A stretch of DNA of 64,000 bases. Origin: Harmothoe impar. Lineage: Eukaryota > Annelida > Polychaeta > Phyllodocida > Polynoidae. Where the stretch lies: NCBI GenBank assembly GCA_947462335.1, contig OX381720.1, positions 61,029,946 through 61,093,945 on the forward strand, in the 5' to 3' direction. How positions within the stretch are numbered: the stretch's first letter is position 1; each line of letters opens with the position of its first letter. The position numbers and the translations under genes were made by a program. Below are positions 18,956 through 29,410 of this stretch, in pieces. The notes below the pieces were generated by a model. That model had not been told where the DNA came from. It saw only the letters and a list, made by a program, of their open reading frames with translations, and did no database searches.

Positions 18956-19347
18956 TTGTTTGTTTACAAACAGTCACGTGTCACGTGGTGTTGTTTACAA
19001 ACAAGAGAGCCACGTGGTGTTGTTTACAAACAAACCCTAAGTAGGTCACGTTACCCTAGTTACCAGAATGCCGGCTTCTGATTGGCTGAGCCTAAGTAGG
19101 TCACGTGACGTAAGTAGGTCACGTTACCATAGTTACCAGAATGCCAGCCTCTCATTGGCTGAGAGCTTCTAAGTAGGTCAGTAGGTCACCCAGAATGCTG
19201 GCTTCTGATTGGCTGAGAGCCCTAAGTAGGTCACATTACCATGGCAACGGGTCACGTGACCAAATGGAGGCCTCTGATTGGCTGCATGTCGATTGAGTAA
19301 TAAACAGTACTTAACTATAGTCCCGTTCCGATACATACTATACTACT
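18956..19347 (-). repeat. Polinton right terminal inverted repeat
   Basis: 392 bp, the inverted partner of 8816-9207 with about five differences by eye, ending ATACTATACTACT. It has the same CCAAT, CACGTG and GTAGGTCAC block structure as the left copy. Confidence 0.95.
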
Positions 19348-19353
19348 CAAGGG
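19348..19353 (+). repeat. Polinton target-site duplication, right (CAAGGG)
   Basis: Directly follows the right terminus and matches 8810-8815. Confidence 0.95.
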
Positions 19354-19619
19354 TATGATGCATCAGAGCACTACGCTGCACTTGAATGGTTAAACGTCAG
19401 TAGAACAAGCACTGCGTGAGGCTTGACATTTTTGTGCTTTTAAGTTGTCCTTAGATACCGTATTTAATGCTTAAATGTCATATTTAATGATTTTTAATGG
19501 CATTTAATCAACCTTGTCAGGAAAACTTAAATGTCCAAGATACCGTTTTTAATGGAATTTAAGTACAACTTATAGGTCCAAACCAAACTGTTTAAGCAGA
19601 CTTAAAAGTGATAAAAAGT

Positions 19620-20110
19620 CATGAGAAAACAGTATTTACATCACTTAAAGCTAACAAAATGCCATGAGAAAACGGTATCTGCTGCACTTAAATGTTGACA
19701 AAATGAAATGAGAAAACGGTATCTGCTGCACTTAAATGTTGACAAAATGCCATGAGAAAACGGTATCTACTGCATTTAAATGTTGACAAAATGCCATGAG
19801 AAAACGGTATCTGCTGCACTTAAATGTTGACAAAATGCCATGAGAAAACGGAATCTACGGCACCTCAATGTTGACAAAATGCCATGAGAAAACGGAATCT
19901 ACTGCATTTAAATGTTGACAAAATGCCATGAGAAAACGGAATCTACTGCACTTAAATGTTGACAAAATGCCATGAGAAAACGGTATCTACTGCATTTAAA
20001 TGTTGACAAAATGCCATGAGAAAACGGTATCTACTGCACTTAAATGTTGACAAAAATGTTATGAGAAAACGGCATTTGTTTTGCTTTATTGTTGACAAAA
20101 TGCCGTGGAA
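19620..20110 (+). repeat. 45-bp subterminal tandem array of the CACTA-like element
   Basis: About ten copies of a 45-bp unit containing GACAAAATGCCATGAGAAAA, CGGTATCTACTGCA and CTTAAATGTT. Spacing between successive GACAAAATGCC starts is 45 bp. Probable transposase-binding subterminal repeats. Confidence 0.85.
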
Positions 20111-20199
20111 GTATTACCTTTTTAAGGTAGCTGAATAATAACTTTTTATTGAAGGGGGGGGGAGGGGACAATTTGCATCATTTCATCAATTTCATCATT

Positions 20200-20320
20200 T
20201 TTGGAAGATACAGTCCCAAGGGTGCCCTCTTCCGGCCTGGGGGACAGGGAGGACGGCACACATCCCCCAGACTTCCCTATGCCGGCCTGGGGGACAGGGA
20301 GGACGGCACACAGATCCCAG
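20200..20320 (+). repeat. Short direct repeat (GGCCTGGGGGACAGGGAGGA)
   Basis: The block GGCCTGGGGGACAGGGAGGA followed by CGGCACACA occurs twice, about 58 bp apart, inside the CACTA-like element. No gene is associated. Confidence 0.7.
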
Positions 20321-20591
20321 GATGAGGGAGGGCATGATGTGTACATGTATAGTTGGCCCCTCCTGTAACTTCTTCCTCTGGAAAATAGAAAAAAATACAT
20401 TGTTATAAGCCATCTATATCATAGGCATACTGTGACTGGAATGAATTAATCAAATACCGTTTTCATGTACTTAAGATAACATGCTTTCATATATGATTCT
20501 ACATTATGAATAGAAAAATAGTGCATAGTTTTAGGTGAAACATAAAAACATACCTTCACAGTGTTGAATGTAGACAGATACACATTCTAAC

Positions 20592-20979
20592 ATATACATG
20601 TATACATGTACCTGTAAATATAACACATCATGTACTGTCTGAAGCTACCAGGTGTGTGTGTGACTGCTACTACCTACAGCTTGGTTAGTTGGGGTACCAG
20701 GATGTTGGTGTTGGTCACACCTGAATGGCCAGCAGAAGTAGAGGCCATTGTCTTAGGTGCCAGGTTGGCTAGGTGAGGGCTTGCTCTAGACAAACCTGTC
20801 TCCATGAGTGGTGTGTGTGTGTGTGTGGGGGGGGGGGGGGTGCATCCAGGTGTGACCAACTCCAACATCCTGGTACTGCAACTAACCAAGCTGCAGGTAG
20901 TGGTAGTCACACACACACCTGGTAGCTTCAGATAGTACATGTTGTGTTATATTTACAGGTACATGTATACATGTATATA
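20592..20979. repeat. Fold-back element nested in the CACTA-like transposon
   Basis: Two arms of roughly 130 bp are inverted: the left begins ATACATGTATACATGTACCT and runs through GAAGCTACCAGGTGTGTGTG and GGTACCAGGATGTTGG. The right carries the same in reverse complement. The spacer holds TG and G runs. No coding capacity. A MITE or fold-back element that inserted into, or was captured by, the larger transposon. Confidence 0.8.
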
Positions 20980-22149
20980 TCATAAATATGCTTGAAAACA
21001 GAGGCCGGTCTTAACTTTCAATCCATCCTCCTGGTCCTACCCCGGCCTGCACACCTCTGGGACTACTACTACTAGGGCTGTCCTAGGCTCTCTTAATGCG
21101 TCCTCCTGGTCCTACCCTGGCCCTATACACCTCAGAGGGCTGCCAAGTAGTACGATTTAAGTGTATTAGTGCGGTTTTTGGCATCATTTTAAGCCTGGAT
21201 ACGATTTTGTATTTTGAGTACGATTTAGTACGATTTTGGGGTATCCAGTACGATTTTTGATAAATTTTGCTGTTATATTACATTTATTGAGTACGATTTT
21301 CAGTCCTTATACTTTAGAGGCTTCTTAAAATTGATTATCAGCTTTGCAGGCACATCCCACACCTGTTAAAACAAACGCTGCATTAACAAATTTTCCCATT
21401 AAAAAAAGGCAAATTGCCCCACCAACCAAACAGAAAATCATTTTGTCAGGAAAAAAATCGTTGAAACACCAAAAACAAGGCACCAATTTTCACCATTGTC
21501 ATGGAGATTTAAGATTAGATTAGGAAAAATTCAGGGGAATTCAAAACTATCTTGTTAGGACTATATATATTATGTATCGATCCCTGATAAAAAATACGAT
21601 TTAGGTACGAGTTTGCGGTGAAGGGAGTACGATAAATACGATTTTCAGGCAGAAAATGGCCTAAAAATACGATTTTCAAAGTTTTGAGGTTGGAAGCACT
21701 GACCTCTAGGCCCGTTATGGGCTCTCTTAATGCGTCCTCCTGGTCCTATCCTTGCCCTAAACACCTTTAGGACTGGACTGAGCTCTCTAAATTCATCTGC
21801 CCCTATTAATTGTAGCAGTAGGCATATGCATATTTTAAGTAAATTTAAGATGAACTTCAATGTACAGAAATGTCATTTGACATTTTGAGCAAATTTAAAA
21901 TCAATTTTAATGAATGGAGATATCATATGACATCTTGAGCAAATTTAAGACCAACTGAAATGTACAAAAATGTCATATGACATTTTGAGCAAATTTAAGA
22001 TCAGCTTAAATATCCTGAAATGCCATTGACATTTTGAGATCACCAAAATGCAATTAAATATCATGACAAGGTCGGGTTGACATTGTCATGACCTTGTCAT
22101 CGATTTTAAACCACATTTAAGCTCCGTAGATGTGGTTGTTCATGCAGTG
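20980..22149. other. Non-coding right half of the CACTA-like element
   Basis: Contains repeated TCCTCCTGGTCCTACCC blocks (about 21020-21110 and 21735-21760), many TACGATTTT repeats (21150-21690), and repeated CATTTTGAGCAAATTTAA blocks (about 21880-22010). No transposase-like frame is visible. Confidence 0.6.
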
Positions 22150-22557
22150 AAGGCTTGGTTTCTGCGCCATGTCATTTCTCATAAATCCCTCTCACCGTCT
22201 CCACAAATCTCACCCAATCACATTCTCCATTCTGTTACCACTGATAAATTCACAAGTGGGAAATTAGTCTGTTTCCTGCAGCTTCAATAGATAGTATGAC
22301 GTTAAATTTAACCCTTCAACTCTTTCAGGCAGGCATAGTGCTTCAATGCATTATGTTTTTAATTGTCATTACTTAACCGCTATTAATCAACCTGTACTTT
22401 ACAAGGATATCATATACCATTGCATTGTCGCCGCCTATAAGTCGATTACAATGCTTATACTCCGCCTGGGTGTTTGGTCTTTTGTTCTTACTGTAGGTTA
22501 TATGGCATATTCTCCTCTCTCAGACCACCAGCTGACCTGAAACAGCCTGGGTGGAGT

Positions 22558-22626
22558 GACCTAGTTGACATAACCTCCTCAGGAGGTTATGTGTATAACC
22601 TCCTCAGGAGGTTATATGAACTAGGT
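22558..22626. repeat. Nested palindromes with CCTCCTCAGGAGG cores
   Basis: Two perfect 23-bp palindromes (centres near 22580 and 22605, core AACCTCCTCAGGAGGTT) are enclosed by GACCTAGTT and AACTAGGTC, which are inverted. The whole can form one long or two short hairpins. No gene is associated. Confidence 0.75.
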
Positions 22627-22681
22627 CAAGTCTGACAGGAGGTTATGAGAACCGTTTCTCATTTAAAACCATGCTTGTATT

Positions 22682-22757
22682 GGGATTTGAACCGAGGAGC
22701 ACAAACCCTCCAGCCTGCAGTCCTCTGTTCTAACAGGTAAGCCATCGGGGCAGACCT
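22682..22757 (-). repeat. tRNA-like (SINE-head-like) unit 1
   Basis: On the minus strand it has an A-box-like TGGCTTACCTGTT and a B box GGTTCAAATCCC at about tRNA spacing. The acceptor stem does not pair well, so this is a tRNA-derived SINE head or degenerate tRNA rather than a working tRNA gene. Confidence 0.5.
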
Positions 22758-22842
22758 ATGTAAAGGACATCACATGAACTACTGGTTTGTTAACTAATGT
22801 TCTATTAATGAACAAATCAAATCTAAAAATGGTTACAGCCTT

Positions 22843-22911
22843 TTGGTGAATTGAACTCACCACCTTCTGACCCACAGGCTGAGCTGGTAACCACTACACT
22901 ACCAAGGCCTG
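22843..22911 (-). repeat. tRNA-like (SINE-head-like) unit 2
   Basis: On the minus strand, TTGGTAGTGTAGTGGTTACC (A-box region) precedes GGTGAGTTCAATTCACC (T arm and B box). It looks tRNA-derived; a convincing full cloverleaf with anticodon is not evident, so I call it SINE-like. Confidence 0.5.
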
Positions 22912-23075
22912 CCTGTCAGGTGCATGAGAAGACAACTTATTTATGTTCCAAAAAGCAGGCCAGCACAGAGATTCCTGCATTGCAATATAACATTTTCTTG
23001 TACTACAATGGATAGAGGATGGAGTTAGCAAAATGTTTCGTTAAAAAGAGTAGCTCAGTAAAAGTGTGCCTCTGT

Positions 23076-23142
23076 CTGGACCGGAACCCACAATGTTCAG
23101 ACTACAAGTCGGCGGTGTTACCAACTGAGCTAGCGAGCCAGT
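23076..23142 (-). repeat. tRNA-Thr-like SINE unit, first of a tandem pair
   Basis: On the minus strand, GCTAGCTCAGTTGGTAACAC (D arm, A box) is followed by a CGACTTGTAGTC anticodon-arm-like segment and GGGTTCCGGTCC (B box). It resembles tRNA-Thr(TGT), but the stems are imperfect. The surrounding ~305 bp is repeated in tandem at about 23275-23600, including GTGGGTTCGAACCCCAC. Confidence 0.5.
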
Positions 23143-23373
23143 CAATAAACTGTAAAACGTATCATGCCTATGAATGCGATCATTGTTAAATGTGGACCAG
23201 TGTGGGTTCGAACCCCACAATATCTCATAGAATGGAATTTTGAAAATCATGTAAATTTCTTATTTAGAGATTGATATATAACATTTTCTTGCTCTACTAT
23301 GGATGGTGGGTGGAGTATAAGTGAGTAAAACGTTTTGTTAAAAAAGGTAGCTCGGTAAAAGTGTGCCTCTGTC

Positions 23374-23440
23374 AAGACCGGAACCCACAACTTTCAGACT
23401 ACAAGTCGGCGGTGTTACCAACTGAGCTAGCGAGCCAGTC
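23374..23440 (-). repeat. tRNA-Thr-like SINE unit, second of a tandem pair
   Basis: Near-identical to 23076-23142 and in the same orientation, within the second copy of a ~305-bp tandem unit. The same A and B box-like motifs are present. Confidence 0.5.
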
Positions 23441-23622
23441 AATAATCGGTATAACTTATTTTGCCTATGAATGAGATCAGTGTTGAATGTGGACCAGTGT
23501 GGGTTCGAACCCCACAATATCTCATGGAATGGAATTTCTAAAATAATGTAATTTTCTCATTTAGAGATTGATGTATAACATTTTCTTGCTCTACTATGTA
23601 TGGTGGGTGGAGTATAAGTGAG

Positions 23623-23715
23623 AAAACCTCCTTGGACCTGTAGAATATGGTACATAACCTCTTCGGCTGCGCCTCAGAGGTTATGTACCATATTCTACAG
23701 GTCCGCGGAGGTTTT
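23623..23715. repeat. Long near-perfect hairpin
   Basis: AAAACCTCC and GGACCTGTAGAATATGGTAC form the outer left arm, continuing through ATAACCTCT. The right arm is the exact inverse over at least 29 bp (23676-23704), plus a further 9 bp after a short bulge. Loop about 13 nt. A fold-back element at the edge of the segment missing from copy B. Confidence 0.8.
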
Positions 23716-23724
23716 CCATCACAT

Positions 23725-23883
23725 ATCCAGACCTGCTACCTGGTACCTACACCTGCCACTAGTGGCGCTGCACCACTGTATATGTATATAAAGGGCAGGC
23801 TCTTCTAGCTAGACAGAGAGAGCTAGGTAGGGTACTGGGTGCACAACATCGCATACTAATTGTACAATAAACCCCAACTACAG
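23725..23883 (+). repeat. Possible LTR-like remnant in copy A
   Basis: The stretch has TATATAAAG (about 23785-23793) and, 75 bp later, CAATAAA (about 23866) before a CTACA end. That is the order expected of an LTR promoter and poly(A) signal, but I cannot define its left end or a target duplication. The GCAG at 23795-23798 is the uninterrupted target of the retrotransposon found in copy B. Confidence 0.3.
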
Positions 23884-23889
23884 ATATCA

Positions 23890-24214
23890 GTGCAATGCTA
23901 AATGATGATGGCCCGATATGACATCATGATACATGAATGCAGCTCTGGTGAGTAACTTAACTGTGCTGAATTCAATCATCATACCGAACCTGGAGTTGAG
24001 ACACTCTTGAAAGGTCAGCAGGATGCACCAATGCAGCATCGGCAAGTTACTCACCCTGGCTGCATTGGGAACAAATGTTATCTTTGAATGATATGCCATC
24101 CTATAAGGGTGGAGGACGTCCCATTCTCTCAAAGCGTCATTTTAAGTTGTCCAAGGCAGGGGCAGAGTAATTCACTGACCCTGCATTGGTGCATCATGCT
24201 GACTCTATGGGAGT
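23890..24214 (+). repeat. GCATCATG-type MITE copy at the end of copy A
   Basis: Repeated and inverted CATCATG/CATGATGC octamers with CTGCATTGGTGCATCATGCT arms; the homologous copy lies at 43290-43614. Confidence 0.6.
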
Positions 24215-26513
24215 GTAGAAAGAAAAAAAAAATGAAGTTCATATCACCTTCATCATCTAAGGTTTGATGTTGGCAAATTATAACAGTTCAACTTGCAGTA
24301 AAGTGCCTTCCCTCCTCCAGCTCCCACACTAACCCCCTTATGACTCCTTTCTGGGTGTTTAATGTGGGTTCAATCTTTAGTTTTGATGGCAACTTTTCAG
24401 GAGTGTTGTTATTAATTAGCCTCATCATGGGAACATAACCACATAATTCCTCAAGGTCTCAGGTTTATTTGTCATCTTATGCACAGTTTTGTAGAGGTTG
24501 TGGCCAAGTGAAAAAGTTTTCATAGCTCTACTGTAAATCAAATGCAGGTTGATCACGCTTGAGTCAGACTTGAGAATGCTACCAGCTGCTCTCTACAGGG
24601 GGGAGCAGGGAGCAGTTGTAACTTGTATTTTATTGTGTCAACACTATTGCAATATTTTTAAAGTGGGTGAGGGCTTATTGCTTGGTTGGTTGTTGGGTTA
24701 CTTTACACCCTAATTAGCAGCAGAGGTAATGTCAAGGGTGGTGATGGTGATTGAATCTGAAGGTAGAAAGCATGCCCCTACACTTTTACTGAGGGTTATG
24801 GTTCCTTTACATCCCGCACAAAATAGGCACCACAGTGTTAGATGAGGGCTTATTAGATCGAATACAGCATGGATATATATTGTCCATATAATATAAGAAG
24901 ATTGCAGCAAGATGGCGGCACCCATGCTCAACCAATCAGCCAATCAGATTGCAGCATTTACAGCCAACTTGCACTGGAGTGTTATAACCAACATAGATCT
25001 GACCATTTCCTCCTGGTCACCCTCCCCCCCCCCCCAGCACCCTGAAGTGGTCTCATTCAGGCTAAGTAGAAGTACACACGTCCTATTGATAGGGCTGCCT
25101 CAGTGTGGTGACCCACTATTTAAAACGCCTATAGACACAACGAGCACAAGGCAAAAAAAAAACACACCCAATCACCATGGGCACTGACCGGGTACAAGAT
25201 GGTGTTGTTTGATCACTGCTGGTACATAGAATGGATAGGGGAGGGAGGCGCTGGGGAGCTGAAGTGTAATATTAACACTTTCAATTAGAACTAGTTTTTA
25301 AGTGTTTTGAGTAGGCAAATGATTACATAGTAATGCATTAGACTTACTTAGCAATGTGTTAGGCCTGGCATACATGCTTTATATTTGTAGTGCTAGGCCC
25401 ACTCTCGGGTCATATTAAATCAATATATATCACACCGTATATCAAGGGCGGGATAGTTCCCCTTTTTAGCAATACTCTGTTATGGAGAGGAGACATTTCT
25501 CACTACCACCCCTCCCCCAGCTGCCCCACTGTTCCTAAATAATGACCACTCCCTTATCTATAAGAGATCCTCTTCATTCAAACACTTGACTTGTATAGGA
25601 GCCTCCGACCTTCATGTTGGGATTAAGTAAGACAAGCTGGGAGGAGCCTGTGACTTAGAGCTCATGTCAGATTTCACCTGAAGTGGGCTTAAATGATTAC
25701 CATACGTCGGTCCCCGGCATGTTGGCTGCTGCCACTCATTCTACCCGCACAGATCAGTGCTCTCCACATCTCAGTTAGTCACTTGTGTCTCTGCCCTAAC
25801 CTATATGTTGATGGATAGACACTTCAGCACACACACACCAATATAAAAAGAATGTTTGACATCATCGTTATCCCATAGATGAGGAAAATGTTCAAGATAT
25901 ATGGATTGGCAGATTCAATTGGATTTTAAGTTCTACATCAATATACTTATACTGAATATGCATTTGGCCAATATATATGTTTACGGTGATGCTCAATGTT
26001 CAAGATATCCATATATATACAATAGACCATGTATAGTAAATAATTGGACAATTCGGCAGAAGTTCTTCCTTTAATTAGAGTGTAGACTTTAGCTAACTCA
26101 GCTTGAGGCACAGACATAGTAAGAGATGAACCTCATTCTCACTGCCTGGAGAGTGACTCTATCCCAGGCCGGTCTTAGAGGGGGATTTGTGACAGCTATA
26201 AGTTGACAGTGACAGCTTGACAGTGACAGCTCAGGTTTGGCAGCACAGATGGTGGAGTGGTTCAGAAGAACCACGGAGGCTATCGGAAAAGGGGATTACT
26301 CAAACTGATGGTTTCATATTGTAATACCTTGACAGATGGTTTGATTGGTGGTGGGTCTTTCTGGTATCACTTGCTAAATCATTTTCTGAATCAATCTACC
26401 AGCAACTGTATTAATGCTGTCATAATATAAGCAAATACCACATTGTTTAAAGAACCATTTTCCATAACTTAGAAACCCCTGAATACCATGTCAATATCAT
26501 AACTATATGAACA

Positions 26514-27146
26514 CAACAGCACACACAGTACATAAAGCAGCACCCGAAGCAGCACCCTGAGCATACAGCAGCTCACACAGCAGCTCACACAGCAGCTCAC
26601 ATAGCAGCTCATATAGCAGCTCACAGGCCAGCTCACACAGCAGCTCATAGAGCAGCTCACAGAATAGCTTGCAGAGCAGCTCACAGGGCAGCTTGCAGAG
26701 CAACTCACACAGCAGCTCACACGACATCTCACACGACATCTCACACAGCAGCTCACATAGCATCTCACACAGCAGCTCACAGGGCAGCTCGCAGAGAAAC
26801 TCACACAGCAACTACACAGCAGCACACACAGCAGCACACACCGCAGCTCACACAGCAGCTCACACAGCAGCCCACACAGCAGCTCACATAGCAGCTCACA
26901 CAGCAGCTCACACAGCAGCTCACACAGCAGCTCATATAGCAGCTCATATAACAGCCCACACAGCAGCTCACACAGCAGCTCACACAGCAGCTCATATAGC
27001 AGCTCATATAACAGCCCACACAGCAGCTCTGACAGCAGCTCTGACAGCAGCTTACACAGCACATTACAGAGCATAGTACACCACACAGATGCACATAAAG
27101 CAGCACACACAGCACACACAGCAGCACACACAGAAGCTCAAAGAGT
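26514..27146 (+). repeat. 12-bp minisatellite (CAGCAGCTCACA), copy B
   Basis: Counterpart of 6654-7223, with a different number and mix of units and a local higher-order repeat (CAGCAGCTCATATAGCAGCT repeated near 26930-27010). Long Cys/Leu-rich minus frames are compositional. Confidence 0.85.
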
Positions 27147-27539
27147 AGTTTACAGAGCAATTATTATGGCTCACATACACCAACTCTAAGACCAGATCAC
27201 ATACACCAACTCACAGACCAGCTCACAGACCTGTTTTCACGTAGCTCTCCCAATTCCGTGCCTATTAACTACAGCCTGATACCAGGGCACAGGGCGGTCT
27301 TCTAATTAACTTCCCAAATATACCCTCACCCGTCCCCAACCCAGGACGGGCCCAGGGGCAGCGCTGATACAACCACACCACTTTTGATCAATTTAGCAAT
27401 CTTCTATTTTCACCTTTTCCCCCCATCCAGGCCTCCCTCATTAATTGTCCTAGTGGTGTTTGGGTTGACTCTGTGGCCTTGGCTGCCTCGAGATGGTGCC
27501 GCAGTGGACCTTAGAGGCCTGGAGGGGGTGGGGGTGGGG

Positions 27540-28110
27540 AGGGGGCAGGGGAATGTGAGGGGGGAGGTAGGGGGGAAGGTCGGCTCCAGGAGGATGGACG
27601 ACTGATAGAATCTCAGCACGGTTGTTGGGCTCAGTTAGGTGAAAAGGAATAATCAGAGAACTAGGGAGACTGGATGGGTGTAAGGAGGGGGGGCAGGCTG
27701 AGGGTCAAGGGGTATAGGGATTAAGACAGGGGGGAGAGAGTAGAGGGAAGGAGTGGAGGGGAAGGAGGGATGGAAGGAAGGAAGGAAGGAGCGAAGGAGG
27801 GAAAGAGGGAAGGAGAGGAGGAGCGAAGGAAGGAACGAACAAACGAGGGAATGAGAAAAGGAGAGGAGTACAGGAGGACAGGAGGACAGGAGGACAGGAG
27901 GGGAGGAGGACAGGAGGAGAGGAGGAGAGGCGGGGAGGCGGGGAGGAGGACAGGAGGGGAGGAGGAGAGGAGGGGAGGGGAGAGGAGGGGAGGAGGAGAG
28001 GCGGGGAGGAGGACAGGAGGGGAGGAGGACAGGAGGGGAGGGGAGAGGAGGGGAGGAGGAGTGTAGGAGGGAGGAGGAGTGTAGGAGGGAGGAGGGGAGG
28101 AGAGAGGGAG
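27540..28110 (+). repeat. Purine-rich GGA/GGGA tract, copy B
   Basis: Expanded relative to copy A, with GGAGGACAGGAGG subrepeats. Nearly all purine on the plus strand, so the minus frames are Ser/Pro/Leu-rich artefacts. It could form triplex or quadruplex structures. Confidence 0.8.
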
Positions 28111-28529
28111 AGATAGTGGAGACAGGCAGGAGGGAGAGACATTTAGGATGCTAGAAGAAAGTGAGGAGTTGGAGATCACAAAAGGAATAGAAGATGGAAG
28201 GCAGCAGCTACAAGATTGTGCAGGGATCTCTGTGAATACTAACAGAGATAACATCTGTATTCATTCTGCAATCCACTGATCGATCATGCCATATCTCTGT
28301 TCGGAATCTATGAGCGTTATGAAATATCTTACAGCTTGTCTCACTGAAATGATATGCTCGTTATTGGTATTTATGTTCACAGTCGTACACTAGATCATTC
28401 TAGTGGTTGTCTCATAGTCATGTAGAAGTTTTCTGAAAAATATCTGCTTTTAAATAATACTTTCAGTTAAGAGGGGACTTGAATGCTGCTTTGTCATTTG
28501 TCTAAATCTCTTCTCCTGTCAGTGTCAAC

Positions 28530-29010
28530 CCCTTACGGAGGCTATGGTGGTTTGATACACTAATAGGCCATCTATCATTATCATAGATAAATACAGGAAT
28601 AATACACCATTGCTGCATTCATACATCATGGGGATAGTACAGAGTTTAGACACATGATATCGAGCTGATGCAACATGCATTTGTCAATCATGAGGACAGA
28701 AGGACAAAAACTTGGAGGCATCACTTCACCCTTAAAGGGTTAAAATGGCTGTCATTTCCCGACTGCACCAATTAAACATTAAGGGACTGCATGTCCTTTA
28801 CTGCCATGATGCATGAATGTAGCCCTGGGAAGGAACTCACCAGTGCTGTTTTGTGCATCATGCTGACCCAAAGGATAGTGTATCAATCCCACTGGGTGAG
28901 CATGATGCATAAATGCCACACTGGCTAGTTATTCAGCAGCGCTGCATTCATGCAACATAACAACCAAGGGTATGATGCATCAGAGCACTACGCTGCACTT
29001 GAATGGTTAA
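28530..29010 (+). repeat. GCATCATG-type MITE cluster, uninterrupted in copy B
   Basis: Counterpart of 8360-8815 plus 19354-19400 with no Polinton. It preserves the single CAAGGG (28965-28970), giving direct evidence for the Polinton's insertion point. Confidence 0.65.
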
Positions 29011-29406
29011 ACGTCAGTAGAACAAGGCTTGGTTCCTGCACCATGTCATTTCTCATAAATCCCTCTCACCGTCCCCACAAATCTCACCCAATCAATTCTC
29101 CGTTTTGTTATCACCGATAAATTCACAAGTGGGAAATTAGTCTGTTTCCTGCAGCCTCAATATGAAGTATGACGTTAAATTAAAGCCTTTAACTCTTTCA
29201 GGCGGGTATAGTGCTTTAATGCATCATATTGTCATTGTGATACTATGAATACTTAACAGTTATTAATCAACCTGTACTTTACAAGGATATCATATACCAT
29301 TGCATTGTCGCCGCCTATAAGTCGATTACAATGCATATCCAGACCTGCTACCGGGTATCTACACCTGCCACTAGTTGCGCTGCACCACTGTATATGTATA
29401 TAAAGG

Positions 29407-29410
29407 GCAG
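29407..29410 (+). repeat. Retrotransposon target-site duplication, left (GCAG)
   Basis: GCAG precedes the LTR at 29411 and follows the other LTR at 43143-43146. The empty site in copy A is AGGGCAGGC near 23795-23798. Confidence 0.85.

Larger units (their letters stand above)
8816..19347. mobile_element. Complete Polinton (Maverick) lacking polymerase B, 10,532 bp
   Basis: The element has 392-bp terminal inverted repeats starting AGTAGTATAG, a 6-bp target duplication, and the hallmark Polinton genes: DDE integrase with chromodomain, FtsK/HerA-type packaging ATPase, adenain-like protease, double jelly-roll major capsid protein and penton protein. Typical Polintons are 15-20 kb and carry a protein-primed DNA polymerase B. 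I find no polymerase ORF or motif in either strand here. The remaining ORFs are intact and the TIRs differ at about five positions by eye, so the insertion is young. It is best described as a capsid-encoding, polymerase-less Polinton that depends on another replicator. Confidence 0.95.
19410..22149. mobile_element. Non-autonomous CACTA-like (EnSpm/CMC) DNA transposon, 2,740 bp
   Basis: The ends are CACTGCGTGA and TCATGCAGTG, inverted with one mismatch, flanked by a 3-bp duplication AAG (19407-19409 and 22150-22152). Copy B has one AAG at 29024-29026 in matching sequence, so the empty site is preserved. CACTG termini plus a 3-bp duplication are the signature of animal EnSpm/CACTA elements. A 45-bp tandem array lies about 200 bp inside the left end, as subterminal repeats often do. 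No transposase ORF is present, so it is non-autonomous. Confidence 0.85.
22150..24214 (+). repeat. Tandem duplication copy A, second part
   Basis: Resumes homology with copy B: 22152-22450 matches 29026-29330, and 23725-24214 matches 29335-29410 plus 43143-43614. The stretch about 22455-23722 has no counterpart in copy B, so it was gained in A or lost from B. No host gene is seen. Confidence 0.75.
24256..29410 (+). repeat. Tandem duplication copy B, first part
   Basis: Homologous to 4340-8815, 19354-19409 and 22150-22450 in order. It is separated from the end of copy A by about 40 bp of A-rich sequence. It retains uninterrupted versions of the Polinton target (28965-28970) and the CACTA target (29024-29026). 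No recognisable gene. Confidence 0.85.

Noticed and set aside
19410..22149. PIF/Harbinger element (also 3-bp duplication)
   Set aside because: Harbinger targets are usually TWA and termini differ; CACTG ends and AAG duplication fit CACTA/EnSpm better.
23725..23883. Complete solo LTR
   Set aside because: TATA and AATAAA order fits an LTR, but no left boundary or target duplication could be found.
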